Positions 29,521 to 38,140 of a stretch of DNA of 64,000 bases are shown one piece after another (positions within the stretch are counted from its first letter, which is position 1; the number at the start of each line of letters is the position of its first letter). The notes under the pieces were generated by a model. It was not told where the DNA came from and did no database searches. It saw nothing but the letters and a program-made list of their open reading frames with translations. Made by a program: the position numbers and the translations under genes. Source of the stretch: Umezawaea endophytica (GTDB taxonomy: Bacteria > Actinomycetota > Actinomycetes > Mycobacteriales > Pseudonocardiaceae); contig NZ_JANYMP010000007.1 of NCBI RefSeq assembly GCF_025061645.1, forward strand, positions 42,358 through 106,357. The letters run 5' to 3'.

Positions 29521-30526
29521 ACATCCGGTGCAGCACGAAGCACCCGACGGCGACGAACCCGAGCACCCCGTAGTACCCGTACTCCCACCGCAGCTCGGGC
29601 ATGTGCTCGAAGTTCATCCCGTACAGCCCGAACACCATCGTCGGCAGCGCCACGATCGCCGCCCACGAGGTGATCTTCCGGACGTCGTCGTTCTGCCGCA
29701 GCGTGATCTTCGCCAGCGTCGCGTAGAGCAGGCTGGTCAACAACTGGTCGAACGACCCGATCCGCTCCGACACCGCGGCCAGCCGGTCGAGCAGGTCCCG
29801 GAACCCCTCCCGGACCTCCTCCCGCACCTCCGGGCTCTCCACCACCCCGCGCAGCACGACGGCGAGGGGCGTCACCGACCGGCTCAACTCCACGATCTCG
29901 CGCTTCATCAGGTACATCTGCTCGGCGCCCACGGGATTGCCCGGCGCGAACACCAGTGCCTCGATCGCGTCGATGTCCCCCTCGAACGCCTCCGTCACGT
30001 CGAGGTGGCTCGTCACCACGTGGTCCGCGATGGCGTGCAGCACCGCCGAAGGCCCCAGCGCGAGCCGTTCCGGCGCCGCCTCCAACTCGGCCCGCAACCC
30101 GCTGAGGCTGGAGTGCGACCCGTGCCGGACCGTGACGATGAAGTCCGCCCCGAGGAACGCCATCACCTCGCCGGTCTCCACGATCTCCCCGCCACCGCCC
30201 GGCGACGCGTGGGCGACGTGCCGAGCCGTCTTGAGCACCAGGAACGTCACCTCCCCGTACCGCGCCACCTTCGGCCGCAGGTAGCCGCGCACTGCGTCCC
30301 CCGCCGACCGCGCGGGCAACCCGAAGGTCTCGGCGACGGGGCGCACCTGCTCGGCCGAGGGTTCGAGCAACCCGAGCCACACGAAGCCCGTTCCCCGTTC
30401 GCGCACCTCGGCCGCCGCGGTCTCGTGCGTCCACGGGCCGGGCAGCCGCAGCCCGTCCACGTAGACCGCGCACCCGACCACGGCGTCGTGCGCCGCCACC
30501 CAGCCACCGGTCGACGCCGCGCTCAT
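29498..30526 (-). CDS. corA: CorA-family magnesium/cobalt transporter
   Basis: This 342-residue protein has a large cytoplasmic N-terminal domain and a C-terminal membrane unit. The GMN signature lies at the end of the first transmembrane helix (MVFGLYGMNFEHMPE), and the second helix ends in the basic tail MFKRNRWL. CorA proteins form pentameric channels for divalent metals, mainly Mg2+. The ATG at 30526 is preceded by GAGGAGG about ten bases away. Start and length fit the family. It overlaps the TetR gene tail to tail. Confidence 0.93.
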   Translation of the reverse strand: MSAASTGGWVAAHDAVVGCAVYVDGLRLPGPWTHETAAAEVRERGTGFVWLGLLEPSAEQVRPVAETFGLPARSAGDAVRGYLRPKVARYGEVTFLVLKTARHVAHASPGGGGEIVETGEVMAFLGADFIVTVRHGSHSSLSGLRAELEAAPERLALGPSAVLHAIADHVVTSHLDVTEAFEGDIDAIEALVFAPGNPVGAEQMYLMKREIVELSRSVTPLAVVLRGVVESPEVREEVREGFRDLLDRLAAVSERIGSFDQLLTSLLYATLAKITLRQNDDVRKITSWAAIVALPTMVFGLYGMNFEHMPELRWEYGYYGVLGFVAVGCFVLHRMFKRNRWL

Positions 30527-30650
30527 GAAAGTGGTCCTCCTCGTCGGGGCCATGATGCCAAGAGCCATCCCACCGCACGACCACTTCGGCGACTCCGACA
30601 CCCCACGGCACCGCGGGCGACCAGACCACTCGCTGTGGAAGACTCCGACC

Positions 30651-31358
30651 ATGTCGTCCATCCCCGAACGGATCGCCGCCGACCTCGAACAGGAGATCCT
30701 GGCGCAGCGGCTCGACTCGGGCGCCCGCTTCGCCCTGCGCACCGAGCTGATCGAACGCTTCGGCGTCAGCGCGAACGCCATGAACGAGGCGCTGCGCATC
30801 CTGCGGGAACGCGACGTGGTCCAGGTGAGGCCGGGCGCCCAGGGCGGCGTCTTCATCTCCCAGCCGCCCCCGCAGGTCCGCCTCGGCGTGATCGACCTGT
30901 GGTTCCGCGGCCTCCTGGTCGACGCGGTGGACCTGTTCGAGGCCAGGTCCCTCCTGGAGGACGGCTTCGCGACGGCGGCGGCCGAGCGGGCGACCCCGGA
31001 GGACGCGCGCGACCTGGCGTGGGCCCTGGAGGAGCTGCGGAACGCGAAGCAGGACCCGAGGGCCTACCTGGAGGCGAACATGCGCTTCCACGGCGCCATC
31101 GCCAGGGCGGCGCGGATCCCCGTCCTGGCGGGCATGTACGAGTCGATCGTGACGCTCCTGCGCGGCACCCTCGTGCGGGCGGAGTTCTCCGGTCCGGCCG
31201 TCGAGGAGGTGATCGACCACAACGTCGAGGTGCACGCCCGCCTGGCGAGGGCGATCACCACCCGCGACCACGGCGCGCTGGCCAAGGCGCTGGTGGAGCA
31301 CCGGGCCGACCTGGTCAGGATCTCCGAGCCGTCCCGGTCACCGGGCCGCAGCGCCTGA
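30651..31358 (+). CDS. GntR-family regulator with FCD domain
   Basis: This 235-residue protein has an N-terminal winged helix (LIERFGVSANAMNEALRILRE) and a C-terminal FadR/FCD helical ligand domain (about 90-225) with the metal-ligand pattern spread over FEARSLLEDG, FHGAIARAA and DHNVEVHARL. The ATG follows an AAGACT hexamer by six bases and has no ribosome-binding site. It is probably a repressor responsive to an organic acid. The 3' end overlaps the alpha/beta hydrolase gene by 21 bases; the adjacent aromatic genes are possible targets. Confidence 0.9.
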   Translation: MSSIPERIAADLEQEILAQRLDSGARFALRTELIERFGVSANAMNEALRILRERDVVQVRPGAQGGVFISQPPPQVRLGVIDLWFRGLLVDAVDLFEARSLLEDGFATAAAERATPEDARDLAWALEELRNAKQDPRAYLEANMRFHGAIARAARIPVLAGMYESIVTLLRGTLVRAEFSGPAVEEVIDHNVEVHARLARAITTRDHGALAKALVEHRADLVRISEPSRSPGRSA

Positions 31359-32183
31359 CCCCTCCGCCAGGAACCCCTCGACGAGGGCCGCGAACCGCGC
31401 CCCGTGCTCGATCTGCACCCAGTGCCCGCACCGGGCGAACACGTGGAGCTGCGAGCGGTCGATGAGGTCCAGCAGCCGCAACGACGTGGCCAGCGGGATC
31501 ACCCGGTCGTCGCGGCCGTGGACGATCAGCGTCTCGTGCGGCAGCGCCCCGATCACCCCGTCGTCGAGCGCCATCGCGTTCACGCCGTCCTGCCGGGGCG
31601 CCGGGAACATCCGCGAGTAGGCCTCGTGCACACCGGGCCGCGTGGCCGCGTCCAGCCGCAGCCGCGCGAGGTCGTCGTCCACCGCCGCGCCGTCGTAGGT
31701 GAAGACCCCCATGAGGTCGCGCATCGCGGCGAACGACGGCTCGAACCCCCACACCGCGTCCAGCCCCGGCGTGAGGTCGAACGGCACGCCGACGCTGCCC
31801 ATCAGGACGAGCCGGTCCACGCGTTCCGGGGCCTTCGCCGCCAGCCGCAGGGCCAGCGCGCCGCCGAAGCTGTTGCCCACGACGGAAACCTTCGGCAGGT
31901 CGAGCGCGTCGAGGAACCCCAGCAGGTGGTCGAGCCACACGTCGGGGCCGTAGGCGACGTCCGGAGGTCGTTGCGTGTAGCCGAACCCGAGCACGTCGGG
32001 CGCGACGACGCGGTGCCGACGGGCCAGCACCGGCAGCACCGTGCGCCAGTTCGCCCACGCCGACACCCCCGGCCCGGACCCGTGCACCAGCAGCACCGGC
32101 GGCCCGTCGCCCAGGTCGTGGTAGTTGGTCGCCACACCGCCGACGTCGACGGTCCGGCCGATCTCCTCGTTGGTCTCGGTCAC
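31338..32183 (-). CDS. Meta-cleavage product hydrolase (alpha/beta hydrolase, DmpD/HsaD-like)
   Basis: This 281-residue alpha/beta hydrolase has VHGSGPGVSAWANW (oxyanion hole), the nucleophile elbow GNSFGG, HGRDDRVIP with the catalytic aspartate and CGHWVQIEH with the histidine. This pattern is typical of C-C bond hydrolases that act on ring-fission products such as 2-hydroxymuconate semialdehyde derivatives. It is divergent from a catechol 2,3-dioxygenase-like gene, which strongly supports that role. The start is the GTG at 32183; its ribosome-binding site is weak. It overlaps the GntR gene tail to tail. Confidence 0.88.
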   Translation of the reverse strand: MTETNEEIGRTVDVGGVATNYHDLGDGPPVLLVHGSGPGVSAWANWRTVLPVLARRHRVVAPDVLGFGYTQRPPDVAYGPDVWLDHLLGFLDALDLPKVSVVGNSFGGALALRLAAKAPERVDRLVLMGSVGVPFDLTPGLDAVWGFEPSFAAMRDLMGVFTYDGAAVDDDLARLRLDAATRPGVHEAYSRMFPAPRQDGVNAMALDDGVIGALPHETLIVHGRDDRVIPLATSLRLLDLIDRSQLHVFARCGHWVQIEHGARFAALVEGFLAEGSGAAAR

Positions 32184-32230
32184 CTCTCGATAGTTGCACA
32201 AGATTCCGGCACATTTGATGAAGTTCAGAC

Positions 32231-32260
32231 TTGAACAATCGATTGAAGTGGTCATACACT
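32231..32260 (+). promoter_or_regulatory. Promoter/operator of the catechol dioxygenase-like gene
   Basis: TTGAAC (32231-32236), an 18-base spacer and TACACT (32255-32260) form a promoter. The perfect palindrome CAATCGATTG (32236-32245) sits directly behind the -35, as expected of a repressor site acting on both divergent genes. Confidence 0.55.
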
Positions 32261-32301
32261 CGCCGAACTACCAGAACTTTACGGAACGAAGGGCGGTACC
32301 C

Positions 32302-33213
32302 ATGGCTGTCATCAGGCTGGGCTACGTGCACGTCCGGGTCACCGACCTGGCGCAGGCGCGGCAGCACTACCTCGACACGCTGGGGATGGACGTCGTGCAC
32401 GAGGAGGGCGGCCGGGTCTACCTCAAGTCGTGGGACGAGGACGACCACCACTCGGTGGTGCTGGAGGAGGGAGGCGTCGGCCTGGTCAAGTTCGGCTACA
32501 AGGTCACCGGCGACGGCACCCTCGACGCGGTCGAGGACCGGGTGCGCGCGTTCGGCGCCACGTGCGAGCGGATGTCCAAGGGCGACAACGCGGGCGTGGG
32601 CGACGGGCTGCGCGTGACGCTGCCGTCCGAGCACGTGCTGGAGCTGTACTCCGAGGTCGATTACCTCGGCACGAAGGTCGGCAAGCTCAACCCCGACCCG
32701 TGGCCCCGCGGCCTGCGCGGGATCGGCGTCCCCAGGATCAACCACGCGCTGATCACCACCGAGGACCCGGCGCTGCTGGAGCGGTTCTTCCAGGAGGCGC
32801 TGGCGTTCCGCCCGGCCGAGCGACTCGTGGCAGGCGCGGAGGACTCCGACCTGGTGGGGTCCTGGATGTACTGCGGCGACCAGCCGCACGACATCGCGTT
32901 CGTCAAGGGCCCCAACGGGAAGCTGCACCACTTCGCCTACGAGGTCGACGACTGGAGCGCCCTGCTGCGGGCGGGTGACGTGATGTCGATGGACGACGTG
33001 CCGATCGACTTCGGCCCCGCCCGGCACGGCATCACCCGAGGCGGGACGATCTACTTCTTCGACCCGTCGGGCAACCGCAACGAGGTCTTCTCCGGCGGCT
33101 ACCGCACGGGCCCGGACTTCCGGCCCATCACCTGGACGATGGACCAGGCCGCGCGGGGCATCAACTACACGCACCGCGAGATCGACCAGGCGTTCCTCCA
33201 GGTCGTCACGTGA
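32302..33213 (+). CDS. Catechol 2,3-dioxygenase-like extradiol dioxygenase
   Basis: This 303-residue two-domain VOC extradiol enzyme shows the Fe(II) triad: His148 (INHALI), His209/210 (KLHHFAYEV) and Glu261 (NRNEVFSGG). The spacing is close to XylE (153/214/265). It opens the ring of a catechol-type compound next to a hydroxyl. The ATG has AAGGGCGG upstream. Together with the divergent meta-cleavage hydrolase it forms a minimal ring-fission module. No ferredoxin or hydroxylase that would make the catechol is adjacent, although the 42-46 kb operon encodes one candidate. Confidence 0.9.
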   Translation: MAVIRLGYVHVRVTDLAQARQHYLDTLGMDVVHEEGGRVYLKSWDEDDHHSVVLEEGGVGLVKFGYKVTGDGTLDAVEDRVRAFGATCERMSKGDNAGVGDGLRVTLPSEHVLELYSEVDYLGTKVGKLNPDPWPRGLRGIGVPRINHALITTEDPALLERFFQEALAFRPAERLVAGAEDSDLVGSWMYCGDQPHDIAFVKGPNGKLHHFAYEVDDWSALLRAGDVMSMDDVPIDFGPARHGITRGGTIYFFDPSGNRNEVFSGGYRTGPDFRPITWTMDQAARGINYTHREIDQAFLQVVT

Positions 33214-33331
33214 CGGCGGCGCGGGCCTGAACGGCGTGGACGGCCGTACGCGGAGATCGTCGCCAGGTAGACATGATCGTGGACATCGCGCTGGGCCTGT
33301 CCACTCACCCACGATGAACGGACACCGCACC

Positions 33332-34303
33332 ATGCGCGCGATCGTGCTCGACGCCCCCGGCCCGCCGGAAGCACTGGCCATCCGCGAACTCCCGGTTCCC
33401 GAGCCGGAGCCCGGCCAGGTCCTCATCCGGGTCAGGGCGTTCGGCCTGAACCGGTCCGAACTGCACACCCGGCTGGGCCTGGCGGAGGGTGTCACCTTCC
33501 CCCGCGTGCTCGGCATCGAGGCCGCGGGTGTCGTGGAAGCCTGCCCCGGCGGGGAGTTCCCGGTGGGGGCGCAGGTGTTCGCGATGATGGGCGGCATGGG
33601 TCGCACGTTCGACGGCGGCTACGCCGACTACACGTGCGTGCCCGCCACCCAGGTCAGCCGCTTCCGCAGCGACCTGCCGTGGTCCACGCTGGGCGCGGTG
33701 CCGGAGATGCTGCAAACCGCCTACGGCGCCATGACCGTCGGCCTCGGCGTCCGGGAAGGGCAGTCCATCCTCGTCAGGGGCGGCACCGCGTCGGTCGGCA
33801 TGGCCGTGGCGGTGCTCGCCAAGCAGCGCTCCATGACCGTGTTCTCGACGACCCGCAACCCCGCCAAGGCGAAGGCGCTGACCGACCTCGGCGTCGACCA
33901 CGTGCTGATCGACGACGGCGCGGTGGCCGACCAGGTCCGCCGCGTCCTCCCCGAGGGCGTGGACGCGGCGCTGGAACTCGTCGGCACGCCCACCCTCCCG
34001 GACACGCTGCGGGCGACCAGGGAGGGCGGGGTCGTGTGCTTCGCCGGGATGCTGTCGAACGAGTGGACGGTGCCGGACTTCTACCCCATCGGCTACCTGC
34101 CGCGCGGTGTCCGCCTCAGCGCGTACGGCGGTGACGCGAGCGACCTGCCCGCCGACGTGCTCCAGGAGTTCCTGGACGCCGTCGCCGACGGCACGGCGGT
34201 CGTCCCGCTGGACCTGGTGTTCCCCTTCTCCCGCATCGTCCAGGCCCACGCCAGGATGGAGGCGGGTGAGGCGACCGGGAAGATCGTGGTGCTGACCGAC
34301 TGA
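33332..34303 (+). CDS. MDR-family quinone oxidoreductase-like alcohol dehydrogenase
   Basis: This 323-residue medium-chain dehydrogenase starts MRAIVLDAPGPPEALAIREL. It has the catalytic-domain LGIEAAGVVEA and a Rossmann part with SILVRGGTASVGMAVAVLAK. It lacks the zinc-ligand cysteines, as in the zinc-independent NADPH:quinone reductase branch. The start is the ATG at 33332; an ATG at 33314 would add six residues. It may reduce quinones or unsaturated aldehydes from aromatic degradation, which is inferred from its place after the dioxygenase gene. Confidence 0.88.
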   Translation: MRAIVLDAPGPPEALAIRELPVPEPEPGQVLIRVRAFGLNRSELHTRLGLAEGVTFPRVLGIEAAGVVEACPGGEFPVGAQVFAMMGGMGRTFDGGYADYTCVPATQVSRFRSDLPWSTLGAVPEMLQTAYGAMTVGLGVREGQSILVRGGTASVGMAVAVLAKQRSMTVFSTTRNPAKAKALTDLGVDHVLIDDGAVADQVRRVLPEGVDAALELVGTPTLPDTLRATREGGVVCFAGMLSNEWTVPDFYPIGYLPRGVRLSAYGGDASDLPADVLQEFLDAVADGTAVVPLDLVFPFSRIVQAHARMEAGEATGKIVVLTD

Positions 34304-34378
34304 GACGGTCCCCGTTTGCCCCGCGCGCGGAGGGGGCACCTCGGCCGGGTCGGTGATCACCAGTCTCGGGAGGTCCTC

Positions 34379-34594
34379 GTGAACAGCGGAACCAAGTGGC
34401 ACGTCGTCCCGCCCACGGCTCGCGCCTGCTGGGTCAGCCTGCTCCTGGGCGTCGCCGTGGTCATCAGCACGGCCGCGCGAATGGTCTCGGCGGGAGAGGC
34501 CGCCGTGCTGCCCGTCATCGCACTGGTGATGGGTGTGCTGCTGGTCGTCGTCGCGGTCGCGGGGCTGGTGTCCCCTGGGCTGCGAGGGCGTTAG
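34379..34594 (+). CDS. Small membrane protein
   Basis: This 71-residue protein has two hydrophobic stretches (WVSLLLGVAVVISTA and VLPVIALVMGVLLVVVAVAGLV) and little else, so it is a small two-helix membrane protein. The GTG start has a strong GGGAGG seven bases upstream, which supports translation. No family or function is recognised. It lies between the MDR gene and convergent hydrolase genes. Confidence 0.6.
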   Translation: MNSGTKWHVVPPTARACWVSLLLGVAVVISTAARMVSAGEAAVLPVIALVMGVLLVVVAVAGLVSPGLRGR

Positions 34595-34697
34595 GGCCTC
34601 ATCCGCGCGACGCCGGGTCAGGAGGACGTCAGGCGGAAGGGGTGGCCTGGCGGCGTCCGTCGCCGGGCTGGTGGTCCGGTCTGGCCGAGATAGCGAT

Positions 34698-35486
34698 CTA
34701 CCCCGTCGAGTGGCCGTGACCGGCGCTTCCGACACACGCCCCGGTCGCCTCCCAGAAACCCGTCAGCACCTCCGCCACGCGGACCGGGTCCTGCACCATC
34801 CACCGGTGCCCGAGCCCGGCAAGCACCTCCACCCGCGCCCCGGCGAGCACGGCCGCCTCGCGCCGCTGGGCCTCCGTGCCCAGCAGGACGTCCTGGCGGG
34901 CGAGGATCGCGAGGCCCGGCCGCGCGGCGGCGGCAGGCAGGTCCCGCCCGAGTTCCGCCATCACGGGCTGGGCCGTGGACCGGTGGTACGCCAGCACCGC
35001 CCGCCCCATGGCCGCGTCCTGCGCGGGCGCGATGCGCTCCGCCACCGCGCGGGGCAACCCGCGGCGGACCAACGTCTCCACCCGCTCGGCCGCTGACCCG
35101 CCGAACCGCCTGGCCACGTCGACCTCACCCACCCCCGGCGTCTGCCAGAGCGTGGCCAGGAAGTGCCAGGCGTAGGAGGGGTGGAACACGCCGACCGCGT
35201 CGCAGGCCCAACTGCGCACCAGGTCGGGGCGGCTCATGGCGACCCGGACGACGTGGGCGCCGCCGAGGTCGTGCCCCACGAGGTCCACCGGCTCGCCGAA
35301 CCCCTCCAGTTCCCCGACCAGCCACCGGTCGTACTCCCCCGCCGTGGCGCCGAAGCCCTCCGGCAGCGGCGCGCCGAACCCCGGCGGTGACAGGCACGTC
35401 ACCCCGTCGCGCCCGAGTTCCGCGAGCAGCGGCTCCCACACCGCGGCCGTCTCGGCGTTGCCGTGCACGAACACCACGTGTGCCAC
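34698..35486 (-). CDS. Alpha/beta hydrolase
   Basis: This 262-residue alpha/beta hydrolase shows VFVHGNAETAAVWEPLL, then LVGHDLGGAHVVRVA with Asp as nucleophile (GHDLG), and GLGHRWMVQDP carrying the histidine. An aspartate nucleophile suggests an epoxide-hydrolase or haloalkane-dehalogenase-like chemistry, but the rest of the pattern is not decisive. The GTG start overlaps the tail of the DUF1330 gene, so they are co-transcribed. A TetR gene diverges from this pair and is the likely regulator. Confidence 0.85.
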   Translation of the reverse strand: MAHVVFVHGNAETAAVWEPLLAELGRDGVTCLSPPGFGAPLPEGFGATAGEYDRWLVGELEGFGEPVDLVGHDLGGAHVVRVAMSRPDLVRSWACDAVGVFHPSYAWHFLATLWQTPGVGEVDVARRFGGSAAERVETLVRRGLPRAVAERIAPAQDAAMGRAVLAYHRSTAQPVMAELGRDLPAAAARPGLAILARQDVLLGTEAQRREAAVLAGARVEVLAGLGHRWMVQDPVRVAEVLTGFWEATGACVGSAGHGHSTG

Positions 35487-35488
35487 CC

Positions 35489-35857
35489 TCAGCCCCCGAG
35501 CGGAACCGTCGGTTGCAGCACGGACTCCACCAGCGCCTCGGTGCGCAGGTGCGCGACCGCGCGGTACTCGGGGTCGCGGGCCATGTCGGCGAACGCCCGC
35601 CTGCTCGGGTAGCGCACCAGGGCGACCATGTCCCACGCCTGGCCCTCCTCGGCGACCAGCGCCCGTCCACCCTCGCCCAGGTAGTCGATGGTCAGGCCGT
35701 ACTTCACGCCCATGCGCTCACCGACCGCGTCGACGTAGCGCTGGTAGGTCTCACGGCCGCCGTCCGGCCGGAAGCGCAGCAGGTTGAGCATGACCACGGG
35801 GCCACCCGGATCTTCGGCGAGCAGCACGTCCAGGGCGTGGTCGGTCAGGTCGTTCAC
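35489..35857 (-). CDS. DUF1330 family protein
   Basis: This 122-residue protein has a ferredoxin-like dimeric alpha/beta-barrel pattern: PVVMLNLLRFRPDGGRETYQ, DMVALVRYPSRRAFADMARD and the PEYRAVAHLRTEALV tail. These are DUF1330 hallmarks. The function is unknown; related small barrels are monooxygenase-like. The GTG has a TGAGGAGA site upstream. Its stop lies just three bases from the start of the hydrolase gene, forming an operon divergent from a TetR gene. Confidence 0.85.
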   Translation of the reverse strand: MNDLTDHALDVLLAEDPGGPVVMLNLLRFRPDGGRETYQRYVDAVGERMGVKYGLTIDYLGEGGRALVAEEGQAWDMVALVRYPSRRAFADMARDPEYRAVAHLRTEALVESVLQPTVPLGG

Positions 35858-35896
35858 GAGTTCTCCTCAGGTCTTCGGGAGCCGCCAGCCTCACAT

Positions 35897-35932
35897 ACTT
35901 GTCAACCAACACGCAAGTTAATCCTCTACACT
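35897..35932 (+). promoter_or_regulatory. Leaderless TetR promoter and half-palindrome
   Basis: TACACT (35927-35932) ends six bases before the ATG at 35939 and no ribosome-binding site exists. Upstream, ACTTG (35897-35901) and CAAGT (35914-35918) form an inverted repeat with a 12-base spacer that could be the TetR operator. Confidence 0.45.
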
Positions 35933-35938
35933 CGTGCC

Positions 35939-36556
35939 ATGGCCGTCGACAGCCCCACCGGGAGGCGCACCCAGCAGGAGCGCCGCGAGCGGACCGAATC
36001 CGCCCTGATCACCGCCGCGGCGGAACTGGTGGTCGAAACCGGCCTGCGCTCCCTCACCCTGGCCAGGGTGGGCGAACGCGCCGGGTACAGCCGCGGGATC
36101 GTCAACCACCACTTCGGCTCCAAGCAGGCGCTGGTCGAAGCACTGGCCCACGCCACCCAGACCGGTTTCGTGCCGGGGATCGACCGGATCGCGCCGGGCC
36201 TGGAACGCCTGCTGGCCGTGGTCGAGCGCTACATCGGCGCGCTGGGCGGCGTCACCGTGATCAACCGCGCGTTCCTGCTGCTGTGGGCGGAAGCCGCCAC
36301 CGCGCCCGAACTCACCGAGATCTTCCGCGACCGCGACGAGGGCTTCCGGACCAGGCTCCGCGCCGACGTCGAGGCCGCGATCGCCGAGGGGAGCGTCCGC
36401 CCCGACACCGACCCCGGCGACGTCGCCATCGCGATCATGGGGCAGTTGCGCGGGATCGGCCTGCAACGCCTGCTGGACCCCGACGCCATCGACACCGAAC
36501 GGCTGCGCCACGTCGTCGCGGCCCAGTGGCGCCGCGCCCTCACGATGTCCGATTAG
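35939..36556 (+). CDS. TetR/AcrR family transcriptional regulator
   Basis: This 205-residue protein has the helix-turn-helix at about residues 18-65 (ALITAAAELVVETGLRSLTL, then RVGERAGYSRGIVNHHFGSK). Its C-terminal helical domain has LERLLAVVERYIGALGG and the late MGQLRGIGLQRLLDPDAID segment. The mRNA appears leaderless. It is divergent from the DUF1330/hydrolase operon and presumably represses it. A GC-rich hairpin lies downstream. Confidence 0.92.
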   Translation: MAVDSPTGRRTQQERRERTESALITAAAELVVETGLRSLTLARVGERAGYSRGIVNHHFGSKQALVEALAHATQTGFVPGIDRIAPGLERLLAVVERYIGALGGVTVINRAFLLLWAEAATAPELTEIFRDRDEGFRTRLRADVEAAIAEGSVRPDTDPGDVAIAIMGQLRGIGLQRLLDPDAIDTERLRHVVAAQWRRALTMSD

Positions 36557-36877
36557 GACATACCGGCCGGATCTCCGACCGGGCTCCGGAAAATGCGTTG
36601 CCCGAAGGCGCACCGCTTGACCACCATGGCGACCATGGACCTGTAACCGGTGGCACACCGCGGAGTCGGGGCGGGTTTCTCCCCGTCCCCTCCGACGCAA
36701 CGCCCGAAACCCGCCCCGCTGATCGGCGCGGGTTTCCCCACGCGACGTGGAGCAGCACGTCGTGCCGGTCGACGTGCCCGTCAGGCGTCGGCCGGTCGCC
36801 ACCGGATCCCGGAAGGCGCTCACAGCGCGGCGAAGCGCTGCCTGGCGCCTCCGTCACCATTGGACCCCACCGAAACC
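36557..36877. other. Intergenic region with a long GC-rich hairpin
   Basis: About 320 bases between the TetR and DUF1062 genes. I see no gene in it. It holds the 13-bp stem hairpin at 36667-36718, followed by a third copy-like GGCGCGGGTTTCCCC stretch at about 36726-36740. Confidence 0.5.
36667..36718. repeat. 13-bp perfect inverted repeat, terminator-like
   Basis: Arms CGGGGCGGGTTTC (36667-36679) and GAAACCCGCCCCG (36706-36718) pair exactly around a 26-base loop. It lies 110 bases past the TetR stop and may be a terminator, or a small repeated element related to the nearby GCGGGTTTCCCC. Confidence 0.5.
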
Positions 36878-37504
36878 ATGAACGAATCCCGCGATACCCG
36901 CGCGCCCGCCGACGTCGACCGGAAAGCGCTGTGGGTGGTCCGAGAGCTGGGACTGCCCGCCGTCGTCAAGGCCTGCGTGTCGTGCAGGTCGACCCGCCAC
37001 CACCCCACCGGGAAGTTCCGGGTGAACGCGAGCGGCAAGCTCCTCGACGTCTGGATGCTGATCTGCTGCGAGCTGTGCGGCCGCACGTCGAAGATCCCGG
37101 TCCACGAGCGCGTCCACGTGCGGTCGCTCGACCACGAGCGGCTGCTGATGTTCGAGGACAACGCCCCGGCCATGGTGCGCGCGCTGGCCACGGACACGGC
37201 ACTGGCGGGCAAGGCGGGGCACCGGCTCGACTGGAACGGCACGTGGGACCTGGAGACCGACTCGCCGTTCCACGACCTCGAGCGCGGGGCGTCGGTCGAG
37301 GTCGTCGTCAGGTTCGAGCTCCCGGTGCCCGTTCGGGTCGAGAAGCTGCTCACGACGGGGCTCGGCCTGAGCCGGTCCGCCGTGGCCGACCTGGTCGACT
37401 CCGGCCGCGTCCGCCTGCCACTGGCCGTCGGCGCGAGGGCGCGCGAGGACTTCACCTTCGTCGTCCTCGCTCCCCCGGATCACCCGGACGAGACGGTGAG
37501 GTGA
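36878..37504 (+). CDS. DUF1062 domain protein
   Basis: This 208-residue protein matches the DUF1062 family: a zinc-ribbon-like N-terminus with CVSC, the TGKFRVNASGKLLDVWML signature and CCELC. It then continues with a helical/beta domain that resembles an RNA-binding S4-like segment (LGLSRSAVADLVDSGRVRLP). The function is unknown. The ATG is chosen at MNESRD; the open frame upstream does not look coding. The 3' end overlaps the convergent XRE-cupin gene by 25 bases. Confidence 0.82.
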   Translation: MNESRDTRAPADVDRKALWVVRELGLPAVVKACVSCRSTRHHPTGKFRVNASGKLLDVWMLICCELCGRTSKIPVHERVHVRSLDHERLLMFEDNAPAMVRALATDTALAGKAGHRLDWNGTWDLETDSPFHDLERGASVEVVVRFELPVPVRVEKLLTTGLGLSRSAVADLVDSGRVRLPLAVGARAREDFTFVVLAPPDHPDETVR

Positions 37505-38058
37505 GCCCTTTCCCCCTGCGGCCCGATCAGGGTGAGGAGTTCGGCGGGGTGCTCGTCGGCGCTGCCGATCCAGTGCGGGACCCCCGCGTCGAACTCCGCG
37601 GCCTCACCGGGCCGCAGGAGGAACTCCCGCTCGCCAAGCAGGAAGCGGACGGAACCGTTCATGACGTAGATCCACTCGTAGCCGTCGTGGGTCTTCGGCG
37701 CGGGCGAGCCCCACCGGGACGCGGGCGGGTAGACGACCTTGAAGGCCTGGATGCCGCCCGCGCGCCTGGTCAGCGGCACGAAGGTCATGCCGTCGCGCGT
37801 CACCGGGCGGAGGTGCACGCGCGGATCGCCGGTGTGGCGCGAGCCGACGAGGTCGTCGAGCGGGACGCCGTGCACCCGCGCCAGCGGCAGGAGCTGTTCG
37901 AGCGTGGGGCGCCGTTTGCCGTTCTCCAGGCGGGACAGGGTGCTCGTGGTCAGTCCGGTCCGGGCGGCCAGGTCGGCCAGGGTCGCGCCGCGAGCCAGGC
38001 GCAGCGCGCGCAGGCGGGGGCCGAAGTCGGCCAGCACGGAGTCCTCGTTGTCGTCCAC
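37480..38058 (-). CDS. XRE-family regulator with cupin sensor domain
   Basis: This 192-residue protein has an N-terminal Cro/CI-type HTH (about 12-66, ATLADLAARTGLTTSTLSRLENGKRRP) followed by a cupin (about 95-185, with THDGYEWIYVMNGSVRFLLGE and DAGVPHWIG). This is the classical actinobacterial XRE-cupin regulator type, which senses a small molecule. The start is GTG. Upstream lies TTGCCGATCGGCAA with a repeated ATCTTGCC motif, a likely autoregulatory site. It is divergent from the epoxide-hydrolase-like operon. Confidence 0.9.
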   Translation of the reverse strand: MDDNEDSVLADFGPRLRALRLARGATLADLAARTGLTTSTLSRLENGKRRPTLEQLLPLARVHGVPLDDLVGSRHTGDPRVHLRPVTRDGMTFVPLTRRAGGIQAFKVVYPPASRWGSPAPKTHDGYEWIYVMNGSVRFLLGEREFLLRPGEAAEFDAGVPHWIGSADEHPAELLTLIGPQGERAHLTVSSG

Positions 38059-38066
38059 GACCGCAC

Positions 38067-38094
38067 ATCTTGCCGATCGGCAACGAATCTTGCC
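38067..38094. promoter_or_regulatory. Putative XRE operator with palindrome TTGCCGATCGGCAA
   Basis: A perfect 14-base palindrome occupies 38070-38083. The octamer ATCTTGCC occurs at 38067-38074 and again at 38087-38094, two helical turns (20 bases) apart. It sits just upstream of the XRE-cupin gene and 47 bases from the divergent hydrolase start. Confidence 0.6.
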
Positions 38095-38140
38095 AGTGGG
38101 TCACCCGGCGGAAAAGACTCCGCGGCGGAGGTGAGACCTG

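Noticed and set aside
34595..34697. Possible small gene between the small membrane gene and the hydrolase
   Set aside because: About 100 bases with no convincing start and ribosome-binding site pair.
36667..36718. Hairpin as a mobile-element terminus or CRISPR-like repeat
   Set aside because: Only one exact pair is present, with no array or transposase; a terminator-like structure explains it.
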